From contig JALLLT010000100.1 in the NCBI GenBank assembly GCA_025266875.1, positions 1-43,864 of the forward strand: DNA of 43,864 nt, in the 5' to 3' direction. Below the pieces are notes generated by a model. That model worked only from the letters and a program-made list of their open reading frames with translations, did no database searches and had not been told where the DNA came from. The position numbers and the translations under genes were made by a program. Position 1 is the first letter of the stretch; every line of letters starts with the position of its first letter. The stretch comes from Fennellomyces sp. T-0311 (Eukaryota; Mucoromycota; Mucoromycetes; Mucorales; Lichtheimiaceae). Below are positions 9,787 through 21,718 of this stretch, piece by piece.

Positions 9787-12320
9787 TCACTGTCCAGCAA
9801 ACCAGCTCTTGATCTTTCGCCAATAATAGTCAAAATAGTTTCCAACGATCAACATGGTGGTGATAGACTGTTGCGAGTCATGCATCTTGTGCTCCAGCAA
9901 ACTGACCTTGTTATAAAACGTCGACACATTATCCTCGACGTCCTTGAGATTCTCGTTGAGCACGTTCAGCTCGTAATGAAGTTTAGCACTGCCATCCTCG
10001 ACATCCTTCAAACGGGCCTCGGTTTCTTGCTGTTCCTCCATCGCTTGTCTGGCAGCCCTTTCGATCTGCTCAAACTCGGCTGACCGGCGAAGATACGTTG
10101 TTCGCAGCTGGTTGGCTCTTTGTTCATAAATGCCTGCCAAACGCTGCAGCTGACCATACGCTTGTCGCAACGAGGCATGCTGTCGCTGAAGCTTTTCGAA
10201 CACGAGATATGTCTGAATGTCCATTCTGACAACCGGTCGCTGTTGTTCGTCGACAGATTCTTCGGCACTGTCGTCGTCTTCGTCAAAGGTGGGTATCATT
10301 GTCAGGGAATTCGTGCGATGGAAGGGTATCATGGGCTCATCGAAGACGGGAACAACGCTGTCGGAAACAGACCGAGCGCGTCGCGGGATCCGATGGGGTT
10401 GTGAAATGGGTGTAAAGTCTGTGATGCTGTGAACAGCCACGTCACTTCGCATACCTTCGCTGTGAATGGATGTGGGGGAAGGCACAAGGACGTTATCGGG
10501 GGTATCTTGCCACGGTGGAAGGTCTGAATCAGAACGGTAGTAGCCACTTGTGTCATCTTCGTCCGAGCCACGGGGAGGATACACGAATTCTTCGAATGTG
10601 GAAGCAACGCCGCTCGGGTTGGTCACTTGGACGCTGGTGGGTTGCGGCGGTGGCGGCGGTGGCGGCGGCGGGGGTATTCGTCGTGGCTGCACCTTGCGGT
10701 GATGCACAGCCTTATTGTTGAAGGGGAACGAGCCGGCAAATTTGGACAAGATCTCGGCAGCTGCTCCACTCGTGCGTGTGGTGCGTGCAGATACACCCTT
10801 GATCATATGCATGAACTCGTGCTGCTTCTCCAGATCGCTGCCGCTGCTGCCACTGCTACTCGCGGCCACCACACCAGGCATGCTTTTGAGTCGAGGTCGC
10901 CAAATGGCTCTCAAGCTTTCAATCGTAGCATGGTGTCGAAACACTTCTGGATCCGACGACTCGCTGAACAGTGGCGAGTTGCTGATGCCTGAGATGTCGT
11001 CCAGCTTGGACTTGATCACATTGCGTACTTTGAGTTGACCGACCGTGTGTTCGTTTAGCTTCTCTAGTGTCTCGAGATCAATCATCTTGGTCCTTCTAAG
11101 ACCTTTGGCGCGCTATTATGGAAATCTGCGTGAGTCATCAGTGAGCCTATGCAGTTTCCTGTTTTTTCATTCACCTGGAATTCCTCGATATCGAATCGAA
11201 AGTGCTCGTAATCGGCAAACGGGTCTTTGATGGTTGTAAAGTTGTATGCATGGAGCTTGTTTCTGCACAGAACCAGCTTACTAATCAGGGCCGCTAGCAA
11301 ATGGGGCTCCATCCACGGCTCCTTGACTTGATACTTTTGCTGCGCGGTTAGTAGCGGCTTTCGTCTGTTGTTTCCAGGTTACGAACCTCGGGTGACTTGT
11401 GCGGGTTATAGTTCTTGTAAAACTGCCAGAAGGCATTCGTGGTTTCGTTGCAGATAAGGCCATCGATATATTCTTTCTTGAGGAGATTGAAGAGATAGAG
11501 AGCAATCTGTGCAACTCGGACGAGGTTGATCACTGCTGACTCGAATGGCACTGTATCGGCAATCTTGTAAATGGATCGAAACTTTTCTTCGGACGCTGGG
11601 CTAATAACAGGTTCATTAGTGCTTGCTCGTTGCCAATGCAGGGCTCTTTTTTTCATACTTTGGTTTCCGCAGATTGAGGGCGCTTCGACCGGTGCAGTTC
11701 GTTCGTCGCAGGTTGATGTTCACGTATGCCTGGTTTATCCAATTATCGTAATCACCGTCTGGTACCAGCACCATGTCCATATCGAACGGCAGTTCACTGG
11801 GGTCCGTCAGCATGATTTCGCCATGGGGTGTCTGCAGACAAAGCAAGAGTTAGCCTCGCCAAAGCAACGGGCGCAATAACGACACATACAGGCTTCAGTT
11901 TGAGTGGCGTGTGCGTCTTGAAGAACGCTTGGATTTCAGGTCGTGGATGTTGCAACTCTGCTGCCGAAATGCGAATCACGCACACCTTGATCTATACGGA
12001 CACAGTTCAGGTTCAATATGAAGCAGAGAATATGAGTGGAATTGTAACTCACGTAATGAGTTTGGTCGCCCGTAAACACTTTGATTGAATTCGACGCGAT
12101 GCTACGATCACATAGCCTATAGAGCAATGAGTCATGGACTTTTTGCCACGGCTAGAAGGGAAAAGAAAAGAAAGAGGTGGTACCATTGTTCAATGATATA
12201 GATCTGGTAACCGACGAGAAAGGCTTCTTCTTCAACAACACCGAGACCACAGGATTCTGCGAGTTGTAAGGTTTTTTTCCGTTCGACAAACACAAATTGC
12301 TTTCCGTCGTGAAGGGTCAT
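9787..12320 (-). CDS. STB6-like protein with coiled-coil C-terminus (7 exons, about 738 aa)
   Basis: Exons: 12320-12184, 12151-12053, 11991-11890, 11831-11659, 11600-11387, 11339-11175 and 11112-9787. The N-terminal 300 residues match the fungal STB6/STB2 family. Landmarks are DGKQFVFVERKK, GYQIYIIEQW, VPDGDYDNW, NLRRTNCTGRSAL, SIYKIADTVPFESAVINLV and a DPFADYEHFRFDIEEFQ segment. Yeast Stb2/Stb6 are Sin3-binding proteins of unclear role. The large last exon has a run of ten prolines, a Ser/acidic region, then coiled coils (about 600-700) and a hydrophobic/aromatic end (MLIVGNYFDYYWRKIKSWF). The exon 1/exon 2 junction is one base out of frame when canonical GT-AG sites are used, although both sides are clearly conserved; a sequence error, a mutation or an unusual splice site could explain this. 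All later junctions are exact. Confidence 0.85.
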
Positions 12321-12427
12321 TTCATTTTGTTGGTTCTTTTATTTTCCTGCAGAGAGAAAGAAGACTAAATACAGAATCCGACAACTCAACTGTTGGTCAC
12401 ACCTCCTCCTCGTTTCCGGACTGCACT
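12321..12427. promoter_or_regulatory. 107-bp bidirectional promoter, STB6-like / SRP receptor beta
   Basis: Only 107 bp separate the two divergent start codons (12320 minus, 12428 plus). Both promoters and both 5' untranslated regions must fit here or overlap the coding sequence. The segment is pyrimidine-rich toward the SRP receptor start. Confidence 0.7.
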
Positions 12428-13297
12428 ATGGATCATCCCAATGTCATACCTATTGCAGCCGCCGTTGCAGTTGCGCTCTTGATTGTCTCCGGTAATTCGA
12501 GCATTCGCATTAATGCATTCCTCCCGCGCTGACCACCGATGAAGTGTTGATTGGGTTTGTGTTCAAGCGCAAGTCATCCAAGACCACAATCTTGTTACTA
12601 GGAGCAACCGATGCCGGCAAAACAGCACTGTACACCAGAGTGAGTTTTTTTGTGATGGAAACGGCACAGCGTTTTGCTTATGCAATCATGCAGTTACGGT
12701 ATGGCAAGAAAGCGCAGACAGTGACATCGATGAAGGAGAACGAAGGACCGCTTGTGATCGAGAATAAGGTTGCTATGGGTGCAATTTGCAAGCAGGGTTT
12801 ATATATATATATATATCTCACACAAAGCACCATAGACGTTTGATCTGGTGGATATGCCTGGTCACGAACGTGTACGCTTCAGGTATGCAGATTACTTGCC
12901 GGTGGCACGGGCCATCGTGTTTGTTGTCGACAGCACCACCATCACACGGCAGATCCGTGTTGCTGGCGAATACCTGTACAATGTATTGGCGCAGCCCCAG
13001 GTCCAAAAGCAGCGCATCCCCATTCTGATTGCGTGCAACAAGACGGATCTCATCACGGCATTGCCCAAGGAAAAGATCCAGCAGCGTCTCGAGATGGAAA
13101 TCAATCGGCTGCGAAGCACGCGAACGGCTGCGGTGGAGCAGCAAGAGTCTGGGATGGATGATGAGCAGGAGGCGTTTTTGGGCTACGAAGGCGAAGACTT
13201 CAAGTTCGAGCAACTGGATAACAATGTAGATTTTGAAACATGTTCTGTAGAAAAGGACGAATTGGAGGGTATCACAGACTGGATTGTACACACTTAA
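12428..13297 (+). CDS. SRP102: Signal recognition particle receptor beta subunit (4 exons, 231 aa)
   Basis: Exons: 12428-12491, 12545-12639, 12694-12768 and 12836-13297. All phases close. The protein begins with a membrane anchor (about 6-28). A small GTPase domain follows: G1 GATDAGKT (41-48), G3 DMPGHERVR (84-92) and G4 NKTD (146-149). This is the layout of SRbeta, which anchors the SRP receptor alpha subunit at the ER and helps hand ribosomes to the translocon. The run MEINRLRSTRTAA and the acidic insert before the last strand are usual for the family. Intron 3 carries a short (TA)n tract. The stop codon lies 22 bp from the stop of the opposing transporter gene, so the 3' ends of the two mRNAs must overlap. 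Confidence 0.94.
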
Positions 13298-13319
13298 AAG
13301 AAACTATTATATAAAGACT

Positions 13320-15337
13320 CTACGACTTGACACGAATGACAAACCGACTGAAAGCTGCGGCAATCAGTGCCATCATGCCACCGAATGCCAACACCGAGGC
13401 CACGCTCGATGACTCGTCCTTGCCCTCGGGACTATCCACAGCGTCGGCCGCCGCAAAGATGAATGCCGCGATGATGGCCACGGCAAACTGAGGAAAGACG
13501 ATATACATGTTGTGGACGCCCAGAATCATGCCCGCGTCGAAATCTTCTTGCTGGTCCTCCAACCGAGGCGAGGAAGTGCCTGCCACACCCGCCGAGACGG
13601 CATCGACAAACTGCTGCGATTGACGACGTTCATCTTCGTAACTGACAAACTCGCCAACCAACGAGAACGGGACCCACAGAACAATGGCCCAGGGAATACC
13701 CATGATGGCTAACACGACGGTGGCACCGGCGACTGACTTGACAAACCAGGCCGAGAGGAGGGCGGCGGCAACAACCAAGTGAGAGGCGGTGTAGACGTTT
13801 GTGAGCGACAGCCAGGTCTTTGTCTTTTCATACTTGCTCACTACGGCAGGAATGACAACGCCTGCGATGACAGAGATAACAGAGTAGCAGAGCAGGGCAA
13901 ATGAGCCGGCACGGGTACCTTCTGCCCAGTTGCCATCGGTGCCCTTATCGGAAGGGTGGGTGGAAAAGTAAATGTCAGACACCCATTGTGTGCTGTAAAA
14001 CAGAAACGGGAACCAGCCCATCCAGGCGAAGAACTGGGTGTTGCAGAGTGTTTGCACGGGTCTTGGCAGAAAACGGAACGCGCGCCAAATGTAAACAAAC
14101 GTGCTGTACCAAGGTCTGTACGTGGCAAATATTAGTAAAACAACTTGTTTGCGCAAACAAATAACTTAACTGGTTATCTTCCTCTTCACGATCCAATTTC
14201 TTTTCCTGGGTAGTGACACACGTAATAGCCAGCGTGATGCAAAATACCAAGATAGCCACCGCGCAGAATACCTTGATCTGCGTGTTACCCAGCCATGGAC
14301 ACAGCTTGACAAGATCAACAAAACCGACGAAATATCCAATCACCATGGCCGAGTTGCACATCCGTGCGCTCCAGGCGTTCGCTTCGTCCTGTTGCCATAG
14401 CGGTGGCACATCCAAAATCAGGGCACGGCAGATGGCCTGCACTGCGTTCAACGTAAAGTCCAAAAAGTAGAACGACGCTACGGCCACCAGAATAGCGTAG
14501 GTTCGTGTCTAAATTAAAAGTGGTGTATGCGTTAAGGGAGAGCAAGGGGTGGCGGCGCGTATTATTATAAAATAGTTACTGCATGGCTCACGGCATCGAG
14601 GTCATCACCGTACAGGACATTGGCAATAAGATGCGCAATCTCGCGTGCGTACGCGACACCAATCATGGAAAAGCAGGTCAGCAGGCCAGCAATGACAATA
14701 AACGGTCGGCGTTTGCCGAATCGAGATGTGCATTTATCGCTAAACGCGCCAATCAACTAGTACAACACAGATCAGGGTTTTCGTTCTGTGTATAATATAT
14801 ATACAAATATTTACCGGTTGGACCAGCAGACCAGACAGTGGCCCTGCGAGCCAAACTAACGCCGTGAGTTCTTTGGAAAGATTCAGCGATAAAAGATAGG
14901 GCGTTCCATATCTACAATTACTTGCATTAGCATCCATCTCTTTTTTTTTTATATTACAAGTTTCAAAGCTTACGAAAGCTCAACCGTCCCTAAAAAAGAC
15001 CCACTCGTTTAACTTTTGATCTGTAAAAGAGATGGAAAGGCAAAAGGCACTTACAGGTAAACTGAACTCCCGCCATACATATGGTAAGTCCAAGGATCTT
15101 GCTTAGACTAAGACCAGGATCGGATAAAACCAGTGGCTCATGGAACGAGGAGGCCGAGGAACGCACGTAACCGGGAGACTGACCGGCACTGTTATAGGTT
15201 GAGGCATCAAACGAAGAACGTCGTCGTTTGTATTTGGGGCGGCTAACAGGTGGTCTGGCCGTTGTATTGTAATGATGCTGTTGCTGACCTAAAAGTGGCG
15301 TCTTCGTATCAGACGCTTCGTTACTGTTACCGGCCAT
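13320..15337 (-). CDS. SUT-type MFS sugar transporter (6 exons, 568 aa)
   Basis: Exons: 15337-15055, 14989-14974 (only 16 nt), 14911-14815, 14756-14580, 14508-14171 and 14115-13320. All phases close. The product has a Ser/Arg-rich cytosolic N-terminus of about 80 residues and then about twelve membrane segments. Family marks are QFTWTVELSYGTPYLLSL in helix 1, QPLIGAFSDK and RFGKRRPFI in the loop between helices 2 and 3, and MGWFPFLFYSTQW in the second half. These place it with the sucrose/alpha-glucoside proton symporters (plant SUT, fission yeast Sut1). The substrate cannot be read from sequence; sucrose, maltose or a related glucoside taken up with protons at the plasma membrane is the best guess. 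The micro-exon encodes most of the conserved W-T-V-E-L-S in helix 1, so it cannot be skipped. The gene has a TATATA element about 80 bp upstream. Confidence 0.92.
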
Positions 15338-16147
15338 AGCTGGTGTAGAAGGAAAAAGAAAAAGTGGAATGGAACAATGCAATAGGGAGAAGTCAGCAGT
15401 CCCGGCTTTATATATTTTCCCTTGCTGTCAGCTGACCTTTTGCTTTGCTTCTCTCTATATTACTTGAGCAAAAACAAAAGACTTGACATTGAATATTTTA
15501 CACATGATGCGCGAGGGGGCGTCCCGTCATCCTCCATCCATTGCGATTTATTGGTGCTTGTCTTTTGTCTTCTCCATTCCAGGAACAAATACCGCTTTTT
15601 TATATACGCTTGGAAAAAAGAATGACGTCTTTCTGACGATACCAAGCTATCGATGCAGAAAAAAAAAGCAGTTGCAAATCTTAATCCTCTTTGAATAGAT
15701 GTACGCTTGGTAACATTACATTCCGCGATCAAGTCAGATAGTCCAGATATTACAGATTTCAGGCACCATCTGCTGACAGGTTACCCCGGCAACAACTCCG
15801 TTCCTTTGAAATGATGATCAGCTGCATACAAGTCAATCATCATTCCCGTGAACTTTGACGGAGTAAGCGGATCCCGGCTAAAACAAAAAAACGTCACGTC
15901 AACTGACAATGCTGGTGACCCTCTGGAGAATTTCGTGTCATGTCAAACAACTTCCGTGCGCGTCACTGTGTGGCAAAAAGAAAAATGGTCGTCATATTCC
16001 ATTTCACAGGGGGGCAATAACTGTCTTGGGTCGTACAAAGAGGGCATTTTAAGGAATCTCCGGTGGAACGTCATTCGGTGCAAACTTCCTGCAGTTCCAC
16101 CACCTTCTCTTTTCCTTTTTCCTTTCTTTTGCAACTTTTGGGCAGAA
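15338..16147. other. Divergent promoter region, transporter / arrestin-like gene
   Basis: This 810-bp region lies between two head-to-head start codons. An open frame runs through part of it on the plus strand, but upstream of the arrestin-like start it has no protein character. Pyrimidine-rich sequence just before 16148 looks like a fungal transcription start region. Confidence 0.5.
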
Positions 16148-17978
16148 ATGAGCACACATTCATTATCCGGCATGCAGTATTTGGTCATACCCGGATTCGA
16201 TGGCCCCACATCGTCTACAAGTAGTAGCAGCGGCTCGTCCAATAATGATGGGAATACAAACAACCGACGACGACGCTCACGCGGATTATCTCTCAGTCTT
16301 GCCGATATGGTAGCCACAACAACGAGAAATAAACGCAACAGCACGGGGTCGAATCATAGTGCACCACCCGAGTCGGTCTCAGCCCCACCACCGCCCTCTG
16401 AGCTCGAGCCTAGCCAAGTGTCCGTTGAGATAGAAGGCGGTCAACAATTGATTATTCGTCCCAATCGAATAATTAGAGGTAATCGCTCACGTGCACGTTT
16501 CTCTTTTTGCCATCGAAAAAGTAAATATAACTCTTTTGCGCGAAGGCTCCGTGGTTTTAAGGGCAACCAAGCCTATCCATGCCACCCAGATACGAGTCAA
16601 GGTAAAAGGAAAAAAAGGGGCCTGTGAAAAGATGGTGTGATATTGATAGACATGGCTTCAACAGTTTCGGGCTGTAGAAGTCGCCATGGTCCGAGTCCGG
16701 GAAACGTCGCTGGAGCACAAGCTGGAAAGGATCGACCAATTGAAACGAACGTACTTTGACGTTGATACCAGAGTGTGGGGCAATGAAGCCAGCGGTATGG
16801 CCATGTTTGTTTGCTTTTGACACACGCCAGTTAAACCAAAACGATAGACTTTTCCGTAAGGACATGGGAGTCATTGGAGCCTGGAGACCATAGGTTCCCG
16901 TTTGCACTCAAGGTACGACCCGGAAAAGGAAACTTTTTGGTTTAGATTAATTGAAATGAAAAAAAGTTCCCGAATGTCAACTTCCCTCCTTCTGTGGATG
17001 ACCCGCTGGGCTTCTCTATCCACTATATCTGGACAGCACATGTCGATGGCGCCGGATTCCAACCCGGTTTGCGCAGTCGTGAATATATACTGCCATACCG
17101 TCCAATTATCTGTGCACCGCCGCCACAAGAATGGTCCTTGAGCGAAACGTTGTACAAATCTGACAAAAAGGGCCCCATGGCCCGCGCAACCGCTGTGCTC
17201 CCCCAACATGTCTTTTGTCCAGGTAAAAATAAAGAAAAAAATGCCCAATCCGTGGGTCGCCGTGTGTGCAGATGACTGAGCTCTTGTTCTTCAAGACGAA
17301 CCGTTCAGTACGAACCTTCATATCGAATGCATTCCCAATGATTTAATTGTCACGGACGTCATGCTGTCGTTGAAAAAGCACTATGAAGGTAAACTCCAGC
17401 TGCAACAAGGTACGGCGTACAAAACAGCATCAAGAAACATTCTCCGAAGCAGTGTCAGTGTTGCTGGTAACAATGGCACCATTTCCATTCCGATCCAATT
17501 CCAAATGCCCACTCGACTCGTGTCTCCTTCGTTTGCCTCGAAACATATCCGCGTATACTACAGTTTGACCTTTCATATCCAGTGCGAGAGTGTTGGAAAT
17601 TCACTCATCATCAAACGCCCCTCGTGGACCAGCAGTTTTTCCATTCCTATCGCTATCGCGAACTTGCCAAACGATCATCTGCTGCGTATTCCTGATTTGA
17701 CTTCGATCCAGTCGTATCATACGTCGAATGAGGCTCCCTTGTTTTTTGACCCGGCGTTGGAAGAACCACCCGCGTTTCAAATGTCGGATGGCCCACTCAT
17801 GACGCCCCCTCTCCAATCACCTCCGAACTACTTTAGTTTGCCCAGTATGCCACCTCAGGCAGCCCAGCGTGAAAGAGTCGAACAAACTTCCTTCACAAGT
17901 CGATTGATCAAGCCAGGGTTCGCTCCTGAATTGGGCGAAATTGCGACCATGGCCGAAGTGTTTGACGATGATTGGTAA
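16148..17978 (+). CDS. Arrestin-like protein (6 exons, 506 aa)
   Basis: Exons: 16148-16478, 16546-16601, 16665-16794, 16848-16912, 16967-17222 and 17296-17978. All phases close. The first 95 residues are disordered and Ser/Pro-rich. An arrestin N-domain (about 95-255) follows, with IIRGSVVLRATKPI, TWESLEPGDHRFPFALKF and PPSVDDPLGFSIHYIW. An arrestin C-domain (about 280-400) contains DVMLSLKKHYEG. The tail is Pro/Ser-rich and acidic at its end. Fungal alpha-arrestins act as adaptors that recruit a Rsp5-type ubiquitin ligase to plasma-membrane transporters. I see no clear PPxY in the tail, so it may use an indirect partner or belong to another arrestin branch. Its divergent neighbour is a sugar transporter, which is suggestive but not proof of a link. 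Confidence 0.88.
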
Positions 17979-18097
17979 ACACAAACTTCCCCTCCCCCTT
18001 TTCATTCCCAATTGTATATATTATATGTACTTTTCTGTATACGCGCCCTCCTCTCCCCGCGCAACTCCATGTGTATTAGATACCATCCTGTAGAGTG

Positions 18098-18103
18098 AAT
18101 AAA
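18098..18103 (+). terminator. Poly(A) signal AATAAA of the arrestin-like gene
   Basis: AATAAA lies 120 nt after the stop at 17978 and about 80 bp before the opposing gene end, in a T/A-rich 3' region. Confidence 0.5.
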
Positions 18104-18185
18104 GATACCTATATATCATTACACTATGTGTGCCATTAGGTATACGATCTATTTGTTACTTATTATCGATAAAATACACTTAGAA

Positions 18186-20734
18186 TTACTCTAGCACGAT
18201 GCTGCTTGGATCGACCGAGACATATTCGCGTTTTTTGTGCTCGGCTCTTGAAATGCGTTCAAAGAGTTTGCCCCGGATGTTTGCGTGGAGCGCTCCCGGC
18301 AAGATCTCAACCACATTGTCGAAACGTAAATCGGCGCTAAAGCAAATACGTTCCAGGTTCCTCACCGCAAAGAAATTCTGCATCGTCACCATCTTGTTTT
18401 TCCGTGCATGGTCCGAAGACGTGATCCGACGGTGATTATTGTCATGCAAAAAGTACTTGCCACTCTTTGAGCCGAATAGCTCAAAGAGTGCTGTGGAATC
18501 CAGGTGCAGCGGGAGAATGGTTGAGGGCGATATCTGAGGGCATAGTTCCAATTCTCGCGTTTTGTATCCTGCCGCACGTTCGATATAATCCGCAAGAATA
18601 ATGATGGGAAGTTGCAAGGCAATGCAGTCATCTGACATTGCGCTAAACGGTATTTTGCTTGGATAAACTATATATTTGCCATAGAATTCCTCGACGTCCC
18701 GCAATATGCGACGGTAATGCACATTGCGGTTCTTATTTCTTCGTACGCGAGGTGGCGCAATGGGGTCGTTCACATCATAGTTGAGATACGTTGCTTTCTC
18801 AGTAGGTGGTGCGATGTACGGGTGTAACAAGTTGCAAACTTCCCGAATTGCTTCCTTTTCTTCACTGTGCAGTTTAGGTCTCTGACCAAAGTGAGCTGTC
18901 CAATTATATGCGATCTCATCCCGGAATGGTTCCAGCTCTCTTGGTACGTTGCGGTAGGTGTAGCCACTGTCGTCACCCTCCACGATTTTTTCACTGTCAT
19001 AAGCTTTGCGTAACAATAAACTGCAAAATTCTTTGATTTGAAGGAGCCTTTCCTTCTTTGAGCAACCGTACTCCTTCTTTTCTTCTTCCGTGGGCTGGAT
19101 TGGATCGGCCTCTGGTTTTTCTTGGCACTAAAAGCAGGTGTCAATTGACATGAGCCCTCCCATACCTTTTTTACTCGCTGAAAACGGAAAATACCTTGCG
19201 ATGACGATGCTTCGTCGGCTCCTTTTCGGGAACCTTGTACTGGTAGGACGCCTATACCAGACGGTGAACGATCCTCAAGATGTAGCTGGAGACATGACCT
19301 ACGTACCTGCGGATCGAACAGACGGTCGAGTATCGTTTTTGCTTCATCAAACCATTGAAGATCTTCTCCATCACCCCCTTTCTCCAAACACTGGTAGTAT
19401 TGCTTCAAGTCTTCCTTGATCTGTTTTCGAATTTCTGGCGCAGGCACTTGCGGTTCAGGTTCTCGGGAACGGGTCGCCTTTGCCCACTTTTCCTCTTCGT
19501 GAGGCAAGAGTCGCTGTCCCAACAGGATCGTCAATAGTCGATCCAACGATTTGGTGTACAGAAAGTTCCAATGGCTGCGTAGATCCTTGTGATAGATGCT
19601 AATAACATGGCGCAAAAGAGAGGCCATATTCGGCGGGCATGGAGGAAACTGAAAGTCTTTGTCGTTCGGGATGCTCCATAACGGATGTTTGGCGTCGTTT
19701 CGTTTTCTTTCTGGATTGACGTAGCGGCTGTGGATCGAGTAGAGATGCGGAATGCGGAATAGTTCTTCAAAGTGTTTGAGACCAACGCTGAGCCTCGGAA
19801 GGGACGCCACGGGGATTCTATCTTCTGGCGAGAGGTGGTCAGATCGAAAGGTTCGAACAAAATCTCCGAGACGGGGGCCTTTTGCTGGTTTTGACTTATA
19901 ACGAATGCGTACATCGCTATCGAATTCAAACAGGTAGCCGTCCCTGTCCTTGTCGTCGACTTTAAATCCATGCGCAACAACGTATTTGATGGCGTACGGG
20001 AGTACTTGGGCCAAGGCCGCCACTTGATCGGTCAGTGTAATAGCTGCCTCGAAGCACTCGAGTTGAAAGATGGCACAGTCTTGTGCTGATAGATCACGTC
20101 GCAGGATATCCCATAAAGGTACCGTCACGTAACACGATTGTGGGCCGAGAGGCTTTGGTTTGACGCTGTTGACCAGGCGTGATTGATCGTATACACACTT
20201 GTTTTTCTCTTTCAACCGGTCATAATACAGCTCTTTCACGTAGAAATCAAACTTTGCTTGCACATATTCACGCCAGCGTGGAATCACTAAATGTGCCCAA
20301 GGTCGCATTCGTTCGGCTGTTGTGCTGAAATTGTCGACCGATTTATTCATAGCGTCGGCATGTTTGTAGATTCCTCGTAGCATCGTCTTGCTCATGAGCT
20401 CATTTTTAATTGCCTTCACTGAAAGAATAATCAGCGTATTATTTTGAAAGAGATCTTCCTCATGGTAGAATCCAACGATCGGCCTCACTTTTTGATCAAG
20501 TTGGTAGAGCAAATAGTCGTTGAATAGGTCTTTTTCGAGTTTGTCTAGCCACGCACATCGATTTTGCTCCTCTTTCAACGAATGGCCAATTTGTCGCTTG
20601 TACGGTTCATTGAGTTTAAGGATAGGTAAAGGAACGTCGTAACAATCCTTTTGTTCACTTTGTTGCTGTGTTTCATGCGGCAGCGACTTGAGTGTAATCG
20701 GCTCTATAATCTCCTTTGGAAAAATCAGACGCAT
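18186..20734 (-). CDS. Large protein of unknown family (2 coding exons, 789 aa)
   Basis: Coding exons: 20734-19307 and 19127-18186. They are joined in phase 0 across a 179-nt GTACGT...TTTTAG intron. The first ATG of the exon (MRLIFPKEIIEPITLKSLP) is used as start because no ATG lies upstream in that exon. A TATA box at 20853-20862 and a spliced 5' untranslated region (GT at 20811, AG at 20762) fit this. The protein is soluble and rich in charged and aromatic residues. It has no membrane segment and no repeat or motif I can name. Conserved-looking blocks are IPRWREYVQAKFDFYVKELY, GLKHFEELFRIPHLYSIHSR and EFYGKYIVYPSKIPFSAMSD. The long, evenly composed frames argue for a genuine host gene. I do not assign a function. 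Confidence 0.75.
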
Positions 20735-21718
20735 TGGCACCAAAACGAAGGACTTTTGCTCCTATGGTTGTATCAGTAAAGTTGCATATCACCAAGGAGT
20801 TTGAAAGTTACAATGTGTCCCCGGTGGTGACAAGGTGAATAAGAAGGAAAGGAATTTTTATAATCCGTAGAATGCAAACAACAAAAGCCGGGCCCGACTC
20901 CGCCTGTCCCGTCCTACGCATCTACGGCAGTACTCCGTTATGCATCTGATGGGCTACGCAGACTTCTTTACTGTATTTGTTCTGTCTTACTGGGATCCCA
21001 TCCTTATGTCAATCACCTCTCAGCACATGATAATGCAACTGGTGATGACCCGTGAACAGCCTGCTTACAATACACACCCGCTTATTTACCAGCATAAGGA
21101 TAGATGTCACTTTCTTAACATCTTTGAAATAACTAGCGCTAATGACTATCTATTCGCATTAAAAAGTACGCTGAGGCACTCGCTTTCGCGAAAGAGATGT
21201 AGGTATTAGTAAAAGTTGGACATTGTTCTTCAGGTTGACGTATGTATGCTGCCAGAGAAATGCCCCGATGCATGATTACTGCGCATAACCGAGCATAGTG
21301 CGATGGTGCCCAGAAAAGTCTACAAGGAGCTCTTTCATTTACATATGAAAACTATGCATCTACAGATATAATTTTACAATTCTTGCTTACGTACGTAGAA
21401 ATAAAACAAGATAAACAATAGTTGCTACATTATAGTGTTGAAAGGTATATATAATAGAGCCTATGGCTTGCGTACATTTATACGTAAAGCCATTGAGTAA
21501 GAAAGACGTTCTAACTTGAAGCGAGTGCGCTACGTGCTTCACAGGGCTGGAAGATCCAGATTCACAAGCACTGAGGAAATAAAGGGCTTTGTATTTTTCA
21601 ACTTTTTTTTTAAAGTAACTTGAAATGATCCCAGCAAGTTATTCATGTCGTAATTACAGAAAAGAAAATAGATACATTTTACAAATTAAAGAGAAAGGGT
21701 ATGTGTCGGATACGCTTC
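20735..21718. other. Intergenic region with 5' end of the unknown gene
   Basis: The first part (20735-20862) holds the 5' untranslated exon, its 50-nt intron and the TATA box (20853-20862, minus strand) of the unknown gene. The rest is AT-rich and has only weak short frames. The last part should hold the 3' untranslated region of the ACT-domain gene. Confidence 0.5.

Noticed and set aside
18770..20743. Continuous 657-codon frame reading through the unknown gene
   Set aside because: It runs through a GTACGT...TTTTAG intron and then into the wrong frame; splicing 19,307 to 19,127 joins the two long frames in phase.
20940..21209. 89-codon plus-strand frame in the intergenic region
   Set aside because: Protein composition is poor, there is no TATA or splice context, and nothing recognisable is encoded.
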